Assembly: GCA_036260395.1 (NCBI GenBank)
Contig: DASZZY010000182.1
Span: 1-30,806 of the forward strand
Source of the DNA: DASZZY01 sp036260395
Lineage (GTDB): Bacteria; Actinomycetota; UBA4738; CALAEC01
DNA: 30,806 bases
Direction of reading: 5' to 3'
A program made the translations under genes and the position numbers. Below, piece after piece: positions 15,566 to 23,115 of the stretch; within the stretch, counting starts at the first letter, position 1; the number at the start of each line of letters is the position of its first letter. The notes beneath the pieces were generated by a model. It did no database searches. It was not told where the DNA came from and was given only the letters and a program-made list of their open reading frames with translations.

Positions 15566-16018
15566 TCATCGGGAGGCCTCCCCGACCAGCGCGGGGAGGA
15601 GCGCGTCGACCGTGACCACGCCGAGGATCCGGTCGCCCTCCACGACCAGGACCGCGGGGTCGCCGGCGCGGACGATGCTGGCGGCCACCTGGACCAGCGA
15701 GTCGCGGGGTCCCACGGGCTCGTAGGCGCGCCGCCGGAAGTTCAGGACCTCCTGGACCCGCCTGCCGCGGAGGCGCCGCCGGAGCTCGCCGGCACAGTCC
15801 CGCTCGAGCGCGGCGGCCACGGATTCGTCCTCCACGACGTACGGGGGCAGGAGGGCGTAGAGGAGGTCCTCGTCGGTGACGAGGCCCAGGACCTCGCCTT
15901 CGGCGGACACCACGGTCACCGCGCGGACCTCGGGCCGGCGGAGGGCTTCGATCAGCGCCTCGGCCGGGTCGCTCGGGCCGACCGCGACGACCTCGCGCAT
16001 CACGTCGCTGGCTCTCAC
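15566..16018 (-). CDS. Tandem CBS-domain protein, likely nucleotide sensor for the antiporter
   Basis: A 150-residue cytoplasmic protein made of a CBS pair (Bateman module). The first repeat runs ASDVMREVVAVGP... to EGEVLGLVTDEDLL; the second runs VQEVLNFRRRAYEP... to GDRILGVVTVDALLPAL, with about 35 helical residues between. Such modules bind AMP, ATP, c-di-AMP or SAM and control the activity of partner enzymes or transporters. I choose GTG 16018 because GGGGGG lies 5 nt upstream and the CBS homology begins right after it; a TTG at 16084 in the same frame falls inside the predicted promoter and hairpin leader and is rejected. The antiporter gene follows after 10 nt, so a regulatory pair is likely. 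Confidence 0.87.
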   Translation of the reverse strand: MRASDVMREVVAVGPSDPAEALIEALRRPEVRAVTVVSAEGEVLGLVTDEDLLYALLPPYVVEDESVAAALERDCAGELRRRLRGRRVQEVLNFRRRAYEPVGPRDSLVQVAASIVRAGDPAVLVVEGDRILGVVTVDALLPALVGEASR

Positions 16019-16078
16019 CGTGCCCCCCAGTCGCCAAACGAAAGGGTGCCGGCCCGCCGACCAGGCTTCCCGGCACCC
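16019..16078 (-). ncRNA. Structured 5' leader of the CBS-antiporter operon
   Basis: On the minus strand, GGGTGCCGG (16078-16070) pairs perfectly with CCGGCACCC (16052-16044), 9 bp. Inside, GAA faces GGG as a 3x3 purine internal loop, then GCC pairs GGC around TGGTC. The stem is immediately followed by TTTCGTTT (16043-16036), then the GGGGGG ribosome site. The predicted transcription start from TAGGAT falls on the first base of the stem. It could be an attenuator, a riboswitch-like element or an mRNA-stabilising hairpin. The pairing is seen; regulation is inferred. Confidence 0.5.
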
Positions 16079-16083
16079 CGGCA

Positions 16084-16089
16084 ATCCTA
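16084..16089 (-). promoter_or_regulatory. -10-like TAGGAT of the CBS-antiporter operon
   Basis: The minus strand reads TAGGAT at 16089-16084. A start 6-7 nt downstream falls at 16077-16078, the first base of the hairpin leader. Unlike most genes in the window, this one keeps a leader of about 60 nt. No -35 consensus is visible. Confidence 0.45.
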
Positions 16090-16130
16090 GCCCGCCGCGC
16101 GGGTCACTTGCTGGACCCGACGGCCGTCGC

Positions 16131-16136
16131 TAGGCT
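16131..16136 (+). promoter_or_regulatory. -10-like hexamer TAGGCT
   Basis: TAGGCT ends 9 nt before the TTG at 16146, the same arrangement as at other leaderless-type starts in this window. It supports that otherwise weak start codon. Confidence 0.35.
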
Positions 16137-16145
16137 CCCGCCCCG

Positions 16146-16778
16146 TTGTACCAGGGAAGCAGGGAGCGAGGGGGCGGGGCGGTCCGCTGGCCGGCCGTCG
16201 GCGCCACGCTGGTCGTGGCCGTGGCGGTCGTCGCGGTGGCCGTGTGGTCGCTCTTCAGGGGCGGCGGACCGGGCGACGCGCCGGGCCCCACCTTCTCGTT
16301 CGAGCTCCGCTCGGTGACCGGGGTGGGCGTCGGCGGGAACACGCAGGACCGAGCCCTCCAGCGGCCGGCCCGGCAGGTGCAGTCCACGATCGACGGCCTG
16401 TACACCGCCGCGTTCGTCGATCCGGCGCAGTGGCAGGAGCGGGGGTTCGCCGGGGCATTGTCCGCGTTCTCCGGACCGGCGGCGCGCCGGGCCCGCGAGG
16501 ACCTCGACGACCTGACGCTGGGGTCGACGGCGCGGATCGTCCGGTCGGTCGACCCGGGACCCGGCGGCCTGGCCATCCGGTTCCTGCTCGACGAGGGCCG
16601 GCCGCTCGCCGCGGTGGCCCGGACGACGTTCACGGCGACCGCCACCCTGCGGCAGGGTGGGACGCTTCGGATCGTCCACCGGGGCCGGTACCTCCTGCGC
16701 CGGTTCGGGGAGCGCTGGGACATCGTCGGCTACGACGTGAACGGGCGGCTCCGCACGCCGAGGACGGGCCCGGGATGA
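16146..16778 (+). CDS. Membrane-anchored protein of unknown function, LCP partner
   Basis: A 210-residue protein I cannot assign. Residues 14-34 form one hydrophobic anchor (VGATLVVAVAVVAVAVW), preceded by a short basic cytoplasmic tail. The rest is probably outside the membrane, with a helical stretch (RQVQSTIDGLYTAAFVDP, AARRAREDLDDL) and a beta-rich end (TFTATATLRQ, LRIVHRGRYLLRRF, RWDIVGYDVNGR). This alpha+beta order recalls NTF2/SnoaL-like folds of membrane-associated proteins, but I would not assign the family. The TTG start is weak; it is chosen for its position 9 nt after TAGGCT. The stop overlaps the ATG of the LCP gene (ATGA), so the two are translationally coupled and probably act together at the cell surface. 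Confidence 0.7.
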   Translation: MYQGSRERGGGAVRWPAVGATLVVAVAVVAVAVWSLFRGGGPGDAPGPTFSFELRSVTGVGVGGNTQDRALQRPARQVQSTIDGLYTAAFVDPAQWQERGFAGALSAFSGPAARRAREDLDDLTLGSTARIVRSVDPGPGGLAIRFLLDEGRPLAAVARTTFTATATLRQGGTLRIVHRGRYLLRRFGERWDIVGYDVNGRLRTPRTGPG

Positions 16779-17701
16779 GGCGGACCGGCTGGCTGGTCGT
16801 CACGGTCGTCGGGCTCGGGGCATTGCTCGGGGCGGGCGCCCTGCGCCCGGTGCTGGGTCCCGTCGGGGCCCAGACGCCAGACCCCCCCGTGCAGATCCGC
16901 CGCGTCCAGCACGCCGACTACCTGCCGGCGCCGGCGGCCGGGGAACCCATCTTCCTGCTGGCCATCGGGAGCGACGCCCGCCCGGGCGTCTGCATGCCGG
17001 TGGAGCGGTGCCTGGCCGACTCGCTGCACCTGATCGGGGTCAACCCCGCGCAGGGGGCGGCCACGATCCTGGGGTTCCCCCGGGATTCCTACGTCGCCAT
17101 CCCGGGCGTCGGGACGAACCGGGTCAACGAGGCCCTGCACCGCGGGGGGCCCGAGCTGGTGGTCCGCACGGTCGAGGCGCTGACCGGCATCCGGATCGAC
17201 TACTACATGCTGACGTCCTTCGCCGGGCTGCCGGCCATGGTCAACGGCGTCGGGGGGATCGAGGTCGACGTCCCATACCCCATGGACGACGAGGCCTCGG
17301 GGGCGGCGTTCGAGGCCGGGCCCCAGCGGCTCGACGGCCGCCAGGCGCTGGCGTTCTCGCGGAACCGCAAGGACACGCCGAACGGCGACTTCAGCCGCTC
17401 CGAGAACCAGGGGATCCTCCTCCGCGCGGCGCTCGAGGAACTCCACCGCGACGTCCGCCAGGACCCGGCAGCGCTGTTCCGCTGGGTGGTGACGGGACTC
17501 CGCCACGTCAGCACGGACCTGTCGCTCGCGGAGGCCTTCGACCTGATGCTCACCGCGCTCTCGGTCGATCCCGAGCGGGTCACGAACTGCGTCGTCCCGG
17601 GCACCCTCGGCTTCGCGGGGAGCGCGAGCATCGTGGTGATCACCGATGCCGCCGAGGACGTCTACCGCGACCTGGCTCGGGACGGCGTGGCCCGCTGCTA
17701 G
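16775..17701 (+). CDS. LytR-CpsA-Psr (LCP) family cell-wall glycopolymer transferase
   Basis: A 308-residue extracytoplasmic enzyme. An N-terminal hydrophobic segment (about 5-25) anchors or exports it. The LCP domain starts near 58 with FLLAIGSDARPG, whose Asp67 and Arg69 match the phosphate/Mg-binding pair. It continues with ILGFPRDSYVAIPG (Arg103, Asp104), NEALHRGG, VNGVGGIEVDVP, and ALAFSRNRKDTPNGDFSR, the family's closing arginine-rich motif. LCP enzymes move lipid-linked polymers such as teichoic acid, capsule or arabinogalactan onto peptidoglycan. There is no C-terminal LytR_C domain. C73 and C79 are close enough to bridge, and the protein ends in Cys308. ATG overlaps the stop of the upstream anchored protein. 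Its TAG stop shares a CTAG with the convergent exchanger gene. Confidence 0.92.
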   Translation: MRRTGWLVVTVVGLGALLGAGALRPVLGPVGAQTPDPPVQIRRVQHADYLPAPAAGEPIFLLAIGSDARPGVCMPVERCLADSLHLIGVNPAQGAATILGFPRDSYVAIPGVGTNRVNEALHRGGPELVVRTVEALTGIRIDYYMLTSFAGLPAMVNGVGGIEVDVPYPMDDEASGAAFEAGPQRLDGRQALAFSRNRKDTPNGDFSRSENQGILLRAALEELHRDVRQDPAALFRWVVTGLRHVSTDLSLAEAFDLMLTALSVDPERVTNCVVPGTLGFAGSASIVVITDAAEDVYRDLARDGVARC

Positions 17702-18975
17702 CGGCGCTCCTCCGGGGGGTGCCACCACGGCACGGTGTGCCGCAGCGACCGCAGCAGGGCCCGGCGGACGTCGCCGTTGACCACGATCATCCCCACGGCC
17801 AGGACGATGTACGCGATCGAGAAGCCGTAGCGCACCTCGGACTGCGGGAAGCCGAACTGCCCGAGGAACAGGACGAGCAGGCCGACGGCCTCCCACCTCG
17901 AGATCGAGAGGTTGGCGATGACCGACACCGCGAACAGCGATTGGGCGGCGGTGAGCAGGACCTCCTCCCGCTGCGTGGGGTCCATGTGGAGGGGGTTGAA
18001 GAAACCCGATCCCGGGCCGGCCTCGCCACCGCCGATGGCGAACACGATCCAGAGCGTGCCGACCAGCAGCGTCCACTGGTTCACCTTCGAGGAGATCAGC
18101 GTGCCGAGGCCGGCCTGGGCCTTCAGCCGCAGGGTGAACAGGATCGCGATGATCATCTCGGGGGCCTCGGACGCCAGCGGGGCGACCCATTGGATCAGGA
18201 AGAAGGAACTGATGCCGAAGTCGGTGCCGATCTCCTTGAGGCCTTCGGCGAAGGGCTCCGCCACCATGAGGATGGCGAACGCCGAGTACAGGAACAGCAG
18301 CACGGTCGTCACCCGGCGCGGGACGCGGGGCAGCGCGCCGAGGGCGGCGGCCGCGCCGATCAGCTCCGGCTCCTCGACCTCCTCCCTCGCGGCCCGGGCG
18401 ATGTACGCGACGAACAGCGCCCCGAGCACCACGAAGTCCGGCCACCACAGCTGGCCGCGGATCGGGATCGAGAACGCCCACAGCGTGGCCAGCAGGAGGA
18501 ACCCGACGTCGGTCCGCTGCTCGGGGCGGAGGTCCACCCGGTGCTTGCGGGCCTTGGCCCAGAACACCAGGACCACCACCGCCCATCCCAACCCGATCAG
18601 GAGGCGGTTGGCCCCGGTCATGTTGGCGATCGAGAGGTGCCGGTTCTCCTCGCCGACCGGGCCGCCCTGTCCGGCGCTGTACGCCAGGTAGAGGTCGACG
18701 GCGTACTCGGGGAGCACGGCGATCAGCGCGAGCACGGCGATGGCCAGCGTCTGCGAGATGTCGAGCTGGGCCACCTCGGCGGCCCAGGACAGCAGGAACG
18801 CTGCCCCCACGATCCCCGCCCCGAAGAGCGAGACCTCGGCCAGGATCGGGAGATGGACCAGCCCGAACCGCACCACGAGCCCGGGGATCGGGGTCAGGAG
18901 CGCCAGGATCAGCGACAGCCGGAGCAGTGAGGGCGGGCCGATCCCCACCGGGAGACTGAACTTGCGCTCGGACAC
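17698..18975 (-). CDS. Sodium/calcium exchanger (CaCA) family membrane protein
   Basis: A 425-residue membrane protein with about eleven hydrophobic segments arranged as two inverted alpha repeats. Repeat 1 contains IAVLPEYAVDLYLAYSAG and ANMTGANRLLIGLG; repeat 2 contains ASEAPEMIIAILFTLRLKA and ISSKVNQWTLLVGTLW. These correspond to the SLPE and GNxxGSN ion-binding motifs, with Glu/Asp retained in the centre of each repeat but divergent flanks. A short charged loop (AAREEVEEPEL) separates the halves. It should exchange Ca2+ or another cation for Na+ or H+. I choose GTG 18975, 8 nt after TATGCT (18989-18984); the earlier ATG at 19032 would add a non-conserved basic stretch running over the promoter. 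It converges on the LCP gene and diverges from the helicase gene. Confidence 0.86.
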   Translation of the reverse strand: MSERKFSLPVGIGPPSLLRLSLILALLTPIPGLVVRFGLVHLPILAEVSLFGAGIVGAAFLLSWAAEVAQLDISQTLAIAVLALIAVLPEYAVDLYLAYSAGQGGPVGEENRHLSIANMTGANRLLIGLGWAVVVLVFWAKARKHRVDLRPEQRTDVGFLLLATLWAFSIPIRGQLWWPDFVVLGALFVAYIARAAREEVEEPELIGAAAALGALPRVPRRVTTVLLFLYSAFAILMVAEPFAEGLKEIGTDFGISSFFLIQWVAPLASEAPEMIIAILFTLRLKAQAGLGTLISSKVNQWTLLVGTLWIVFAIGGGEAGPGSGFFNPLHMDPTQREEVLLTAAQSLFAVSVIANLSISRWEAVGLLVLFLGQFGFPQSEVRYGFSIAYIVLAVGMIVVNGDVRRALLRSLRHTVPWWHPPEERR

Positions 18976-18983
18976 GAGCGCAC

Positions 18984-18989
18984 AGCATA
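18984..18989 (-). promoter_or_regulatory. -10-like hexamer TATGCT
   Basis: On the minus strand TATGCT ends 8 nt before the GTG at 18975, giving a leaderless-type arrangement that decides the start of the exchanger gene. Confidence 0.45.
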
Positions 18990-19022
18990 TCCGCAGGCGC
19001 CCGGCATGAGCCAAGCGGAGAC

Positions 19023-21296
19023 GTGGGAACATCGGTCGCCGTGGACGCCCGATCGTTCCTCGACGCGCTGCTCTCGGAGGAGGGCACGGGCGACAGCCTG
19101 GTCCACGTCGAGCGGGTGCCGGCCCGCGAGCCGGAGGTGGCGCCCTTCCCGGGCCTGCCCGACCCCCTCCCCGACCGGCTCGCCAACCTCGGGATCGCCG
19201 GCCTGTACCCGCACCAGCGTCGGGCCCTCGAGCACCTCGAGGAGGGCCGCAACGTCGTCGTGGCCTCCGGGACGGCCAGCGGGAAGACGCTCGTGTACGA
19301 CCTGGCGTTCGCCCGGGCAGCGATCGAGGACCGGCGGGCCACGGCGCTGTTCCTGTTCCCGACGAAGGCCCTGGCCCGCGACCAGCTCCGCCAGATCCGC
19401 GCCCTGCGCCTGCCCCAGGTCCGGGCCGCCGTCTACGACGGGGACACGCCGGCGGGCGAGCGCCCGATGATCCGGCGGACCGCCAACCTCATCCTGTCGA
19501 ACCCCGACATGCTCCACGCCGGGATCCTCCCCGCGCACGCCCGGTGGGCCGACTTCTTCCTCCGGCTGTCCCTCGTCGTGGTCGACGAGGCCCACGTGGC
19601 CCGCGGGGTGTTCGGTTCCCACGTGGCGATGGTGCTGCGCCGGCTGCGGCGGCTGGTGGCCCACTACGGCGGCGACCCCCGGTTCGTCCTGGCGTCGGCG
19701 ACGATCGGCAACCCGGGGGAACTCGCCGAGCGGCTGACCGGGCTGCCGTTCGAGGAGGTGGCCGACGACCGCTCGCCCCGGGGCGAGAAGCTGTTCTGCC
19801 TATGGAACCCCCCGATGGTCGACGAGGACGCCGGCATCCGCCGGAGCGCCGTGTCCGAGGCGGGCTTCCTCCTGTCCCGGCTGGTCGAGGACGACGCCAG
19901 GGCCATCGGGTTCACGCGCTCCCGCCGGGCGGCCGAGCTGCTGGCGGACATCTCCCGCCGCGGCCTCCCGGCCGAGGTGGCCGGGCGCGTCAAGGCCTAC
20001 CGCGCCGGGTACCTCCCCGAGGAGCGCCGCCGGCTCGAACGCGCGCTGGCCGACGGCGAGCTCCTGGCGGTGGCGGCCACCAGCGCCCTGGAGCTGGGCA
20101 TCGACATCGGCTCGCTCGACGCGGCCGTGCTGGCCGGCTACCCGGGGACCCGGGCCTCGATGTGGCAGCAGGCCGGGCGGGCGGGCCGGCGGACGGGGTC
20201 GTCCCTGGCCTTCCTGGTGGCCCAGGACGACCCCCTGGACCAGTACCTGGTCACCCACCCCCAGGACCTGTTCTCCCGGCCGCCGGAGGCCGCGGTGATC
20301 GACCCGACCAACCCGTACGTGCTGGGGCCGCACCTGGCGTGCGCCGCCCGGGAGCAGCCGCTGGTCGAGGGCGAACTGGCGTTCTTCGGAGAGGCCGCCC
20401 CTGGGGTCGCGCGGGCCCTCCTGTCCGAGGGGCGCCTGGTGGAGCGCCGCGGACGGATCCACGCCCGGGGCGGCACCTCGCCCCACCGGGAGGTCGACAT
20501 CCGGTCGGCGTCGGGGCACCTGTTCCTGCTGGTCGAGGAGGGCGCGGGCACGGTGCTGGGGACCGTGGACGAGTCGCGGGTGTTCCTCCAGGCCCATCCC
20601 GGGGCCATCTACCTCCACCAGGGGGAGCAGTACGAGGTGGCCGGGCTGGACCTGGACCGCCACGTCGCGCTCGTGCGGCGCTCCGACTCGGACTACTACA
20701 CGCAGAGCCGCGACACGACCGACATCGAGGTCCTCTCGGTGCTGGCGGAGTCGAAGCTCGGCGACACCCCGATGCTGTTCGGCGATGTCCGGGTCACGAC
20801 CCAGGTCGTCGGCTACCAGCGGAAGCACCACCTGACCGGCGAGGTCCTCGACCTCGTGGCCCTCGACCTCCCCGAGCAGACGCTCGAGACGCGGTCGGTG
20901 TGGTGGGCGGTGCCCGACGCCGTCATCGCCCGGGCCGGCGTCCCGCCGGCGGCGCTGCCCGGGGCGGCCCACGCGGCGGAGCACGCCGCCATCGGGCTCC
21001 TGCCGCTGATCGCCACGTGCGACCGCTGGGACGTGGGGGGCGTCTCCACGGCCTTCCACCCGGACACGGGCTCGTGCGCGATCTTCATCTACGACGGCTA
21101 CCCCGGCGGGGCCGGCATCTCGGAGCGCGGGTTCGGCTCCGGCGAGCGCCTCCTCCGAGCCACGATGGAGGCCATCCGGGCCTGCCCCTGCCAGAGCGGG
21201 TGCCCGTCGTGCGTGCAGTCCCCGAAGTGCGGCAACGGGAACGAGCCGCTGGACAAGGACCGGGCCGCGGACCTGCTGCGGGAGATGCTGCCGTGA
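19023..21296 (+). CDS. DEAH-box helicase of the YprA/MrfA/Hrq1 type with C-terminal Cys cluster
   Basis: A 757-residue superfamily 2 DNA helicase. Core motifs: Q-like LYPHQRRALEHL (61-72), Walker A ASGTASGKT (81-89), PTKALARDQ, DEAH (188-191) within VVVDEAHVARGVFGSHV, SAT (225-227), then in the second RecA domain TSALELGIDIGSLD and MWQQAGRAGRR. Its C-terminal domain (DUF1998/MZB type) ends with C721, C723, C727, C730 and C736, the zinc-binding cluster that in Bacillus MrfA is needed for repair of mitomycin crosslinks. A role in DNA repair is inferred from the family. GTG 19023 has a short GGAG just before it; GTG 19041 is a possible alternative. The stop overlaps the start of the next gene (GTGA). 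Confidence 0.92.
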   Translation: MGTSVAVDARSFLDALLSEEGTGDSLVHVERVPAREPEVAPFPGLPDPLPDRLANLGIAGLYPHQRRALEHLEEGRNVVVASGTASGKTLVYDLAFARAAIEDRRATALFLFPTKALARDQLRQIRALRLPQVRAAVYDGDTPAGERPMIRRTANLILSNPDMLHAGILPAHARWADFFLRLSLVVVDEAHVARGVFGSHVAMVLRRLRRLVAHYGGDPRFVLASATIGNPGELAERLTGLPFEEVADDRSPRGEKLFCLWNPPMVDEDAGIRRSAVSEAGFLLSRLVEDDARAIGFTRSRRAAELLADISRRGLPAEVAGRVKAYRAGYLPEERRRLERALADGELLAVAATSALELGIDIGSLDAAVLAGYPGTRASMWQQAGRAGRRTGSSLAFLVAQDDPLDQYLVTHPQDLFSRPPEAAVIDPTNPYVLGPHLACAAREQPLVEGELAFFGEAAPGVARALLSEGRLVERRGRIHARGGTSPHREVDIRSASGHLFLLVEEGAGTVLGTVDESRVFLQAHPGAIYLHQGEQYEVAGLDLDRHVALVRRSDSDYYTQSRDTTDIEVLSVLAESKLGDTPMLFGDVRVTTQVVGYQRKHHLTGEVLDLVALDLPEQTLETRSVWWAVPDAVIARAGVPPAALPGAAHAAEHAAIGLLPLIATCDRWDVGGVSTAFHPDTGSCAIFIYDGYPGGAGISERGFGSGERLLRATMEAIRACPCQSGCPSCVQSPKCGNGNEPLDKDRAADLLREMLP

Positions 21297-21787
21297 CCGG
21301 CGTGACCGGCCCCTACGTGCTGGTGTCCGGGCCCGGCGAGGCCACCGCCGAGGAGGAGGCGTGGGCCGAGGAGGTGGGCCGCCTGGTCGCCGAGGCCGGT
21401 GGCATCGTGCTGTGCGGCGGCCTGCGCGGCGTGATGGACGCCGCGGCCCGCGGGGCCCGCACGGCGGGCGGCATCTCGGTGGGCATCCTCCCGGGCGAGA
21501 GCCGGACCGGCTCGGGGACCAGCCTCACGGTGGCCATCCCCACCGGGGTGGGAGAGACGCGCAACGCGCTGCTGGTGCGGGCCGCGGACGTGGTGATCGC
21601 GATCTCCGGGGAGTTCGGGACGCTCTCCGAGATCGCCTTCGCGCTGAAGATGGGGAAGCCGGTGATCGGGCTCCACACCTGGGACCTGTCGAAGCCCGGC
21701 GACGGGGTGGATCCGATCGTCAGGGTCACGTCGCCGGAGGAGGCCGTCGCACGGGCCCTGGCCGAGGCCGGCCGCGGCGGCGGGTAG
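21293..21787 (+). CDS. TIGR00725 / LOG-like nucleotide-binding Rossmann protein
   Basis: A 164-residue soluble protein with the Rossmann-like SLOG fold: YVLVSGPGEAT at the N-terminus, then VLCGGLRGVMDAAARGA, GISVGILPG, ETRNALLVRAADVVIAI, and SGEFGTLSEIAFALKMGKPV. The PGGxGTxxE motif of LOG phosphoribohydrolases appears as SGEFGTLSE, keeping Gly, Thr and Glu; the preceding Arg (in ETRN) is kept too. Family members are small and lack known activity; they may cleave or sense modified nucleotides. The GTG at 21293 overlaps the helicase stop by 4 nt, so expression is coupled; GTG 21302 is an alternative. The tie to a repair helicase suggests a role in nucleotide or DNA-damage metabolism, though this is only inference. 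Confidence 0.85.
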   Translation: MTGVTGPYVLVSGPGEATAEEEAWAEEVGRLVAEAGGIVLCGGLRGVMDAAARGARTAGGISVGILPGESRTGSGTSLTVAIPTGVGETRNALLVRAADVVIAISGEFGTLSEIAFALKMGKPVIGLHTWDLSKPGDGVDPIVRVTSPEEAVARALAEAGRGGG

Positions 21788-21807
21788 CGGGCGGAGGAAC
21801 CCGCGGC

Positions 21808-21825
21808 GGCGGGCAGGCGCCCGCC
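21808..21825. terminator. Hairpin between convergent genes
   Basis: GGCGGGC (21808-21814) pairs with GCCCGCC (21819-21825) around a 4-nt loop in the 39-bp gap between the LOG-like and Cys4 genes. It could serve both strands. There is no T tract, and in such GC-rich DNA a short stem may arise by chance. Confidence 0.35.
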
Positions 21826-21826
21826 C

Positions 21827-22090
21827 TCAGGGCTCGCCGGGCCGGTCCTCGGCGTCGACCGCCTCGCCCTCCGCCACCAGCTGGGTGTCCGAGACCGGCA
21901 CGACGCGTCCCTCGGTCAGGTCGCGGACCCGGTAGAGCGCCAGGCAGCGCTCGCACGAGATGAAGTCCGTGTTCCGCCGGAACCGCAGGTGCCGGCCCCG
22001 GATCGTCACCACCTCTCCCGGCGCGATCCCCGCCACCAGCGACACCCCGCAGACCGCGCACGGGAGCGCCCCCCCGGGCGCCTCGCTCAC
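21827..22090 (-). CDS. Small Cys4 zinc-ribbon-like protein
   Basis: An 87-residue protein with two CxxC pairs, C11-x2-C14 and C46-x2-C49, which could hold one zinc ion. Between the pairs lies a beta-rich segment (VTIRGRHLRFRRNTDFI), and the C-terminus is acidic. No family is recognised; it may be a zinc ribbon involved in binding a partner or nucleic acid. GTG 22090 overlaps the stop of the FN3 gene (GTGA), making it the last gene of the minus-strand operon that begins at 26290. It has no membrane segment or signal peptide, so it stays in the cytoplasm although its upstream partners are membrane or surface proteins. Confidence 0.7.
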   Translation of the reverse strand: MSEAPGGALPCAVCGVSLVAGIAPGEVVTIRGRHLRFRRNTDFISCERCLALYRVRDLTEGRVVPVSDTQLVAEGEAVDAEDRPGEP

Positions 22091-23103
22091 CGGGCGGGCG
22101 CGCCCGCGAGGAACCGGCGGACGAGGAGGGCGGCCACCGCGAGGATCAGTCCGGTGGCGATCAGCGTGGGCGCCTGGCGAGGATCGGGCCCCGCCTCGCG
22201 GGCGGACAGCGGAGCGCCGTCGGCCTCGACGTCGACCCCCTGGGTCACCGTCCTCGGGCCGTACGGCAGGCGGTCGCCGTAGGCGCCGTCGGACACCTCG
22301 AGCTTGCCGCCTCGGAGCGCCGGCGGCGGGGGCGGCACGGCCCTGGCCCCGGAGCCGGTGACGAACCCGGGATCGGCCGGCACCGTTCCCCCGGCGCCGG
22401 AGGGCGGAGCGACGGCCACCCGGAGGGGGGCCGACGGGGCGGACGCGATGACGCCCGACACCTCGCTGGAGCGCAGGGCGGCCACCCGGAAGCAGTAGCT
22501 CCCGGGGGCCGACGGGGGCCCGGTGAAGGCGGTGGCGCTGGTCTCCGCCACGGCCACGTAGCCCGACGCGCCGGCACAGGACGGGGCGCGCTTACGCAGC
22601 ACCCGGTAGCCGAGGAAGTCGCTGCGGTCCGCGGTCGCCACGGGGGCCCACCGCAGGCGGACGGAGCGCGAGGCCACGGCCCCCGAGAGGTTCGCCGGCG
22701 CGGGGGGCGCGTTGTCGACGCTCACGTGGAGGACCTGCCGGGCGAAGGTGTTCGCGTCCCCCGGGTCGTAGGGCGGCACGTCGCCCCAGATACGGACCTC
22801 GAGCCGGTAGGTGCCGTTCGGGAGCCCGGCCGTATCCCACGGCCGCTGGACCGCCCGGAACATCGCGTCGGCGATCTTGTCCATGGGCACCTTGGCGCCC
22901 TCGGACCACGCCGGGCCGACGTGGTAGGCGGCGTACTCGGCGTCGCCCACGCCGCCGGCCGCGTGGGCCCGGACGGCGACGGCGCCGCGGGCGATCGTCC
23001 CCGGCTCGTCGATCTGGACCGAGTAGCCGACACCCGCCATGGCCGGACCGGCCGCCAGGACCACCGCCGCGGCGGTCCCCAGGACGATCCGCCCGATACG
23101 CAT
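22087..23103 (-). CDS. Secreted, C-terminally anchored fibronectin type III protein
   Basis: A 338-residue surface protein. It has a clear signal peptide (MRIGRIVLGTAAAVVLAAGP, cleavage after AMA near 23) and an Ig/CARDB-like beta domain at about 25-130 (VGYSVQIDEPGTIARGAV, NGTYRLEVRIWGDVPP). An FN3 domain follows at about 133-235 (PPAPANLSGAVASRSVRLRW, FLGYRVLRKR, YCFRVAAL), then a Pro/Gly-rich stalk, a C-terminal membrane helix (APTLIATGLILAVAALLV) and a short basic tail. It probably binds a carbohydrate or protein at the cell surface. I choose ATG 23103: it lies 6 nt after TAGACT (23115-23110) and starts the signal peptide cleanly; an ATG two codons earlier touches the -10. It follows the flippase gene and overlaps the Cys4 gene. 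Confidence 0.78.
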   Translation of the reverse strand: MRIGRIVLGTAAAVVLAAGPAMAGVGYSVQIDEPGTIARGAVAVRAHAAGGVGDAEYAAYHVGPAWSEGAKVPMDKIADAMFRAVQRPWDTAGLPNGTYRLEVRIWGDVPPYDPGDANTFARQVLHVSVDNAPPAPANLSGAVASRSVRLRWAPVATADRSDFLGYRVLRKRAPSCAGASGYVAVAETSATAFTGPPSAPGSYCFRVAALRSSEVSGVIASAPSAPLRVAVAPPSGAGGTVPADPGFVTGSGARAVPPPPPALRGGKLEVSDGAYGDRLPYGPRTVTQGVDVEADGAPLSAREAGPDPRQAPTLIATGLILAVAALLVRRFLAGAPAR

Positions 23104-23109
23104 CGGCAT

Positions 23110-23115
23110 AGTCTA
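23110..23115 (-). promoter_or_regulatory. -10-like TAGACT overlapping the flippase stop codon
   Basis: On the minus strand TAGACT begins with the TAG stop of the flippase gene and ends 6 nt before the ATG at 23103. It would give the FN3 gene a separate, leaderless transcript inside the operon. Confidence 0.4.

Noticed and set aside
16018..16084. Longer CBS protein starting at TTG 16084
   Set aside because: The added 22 residues lie on the promoter and hairpin leader and have no CBS homology. GTG 16018 has a good ribosome site.
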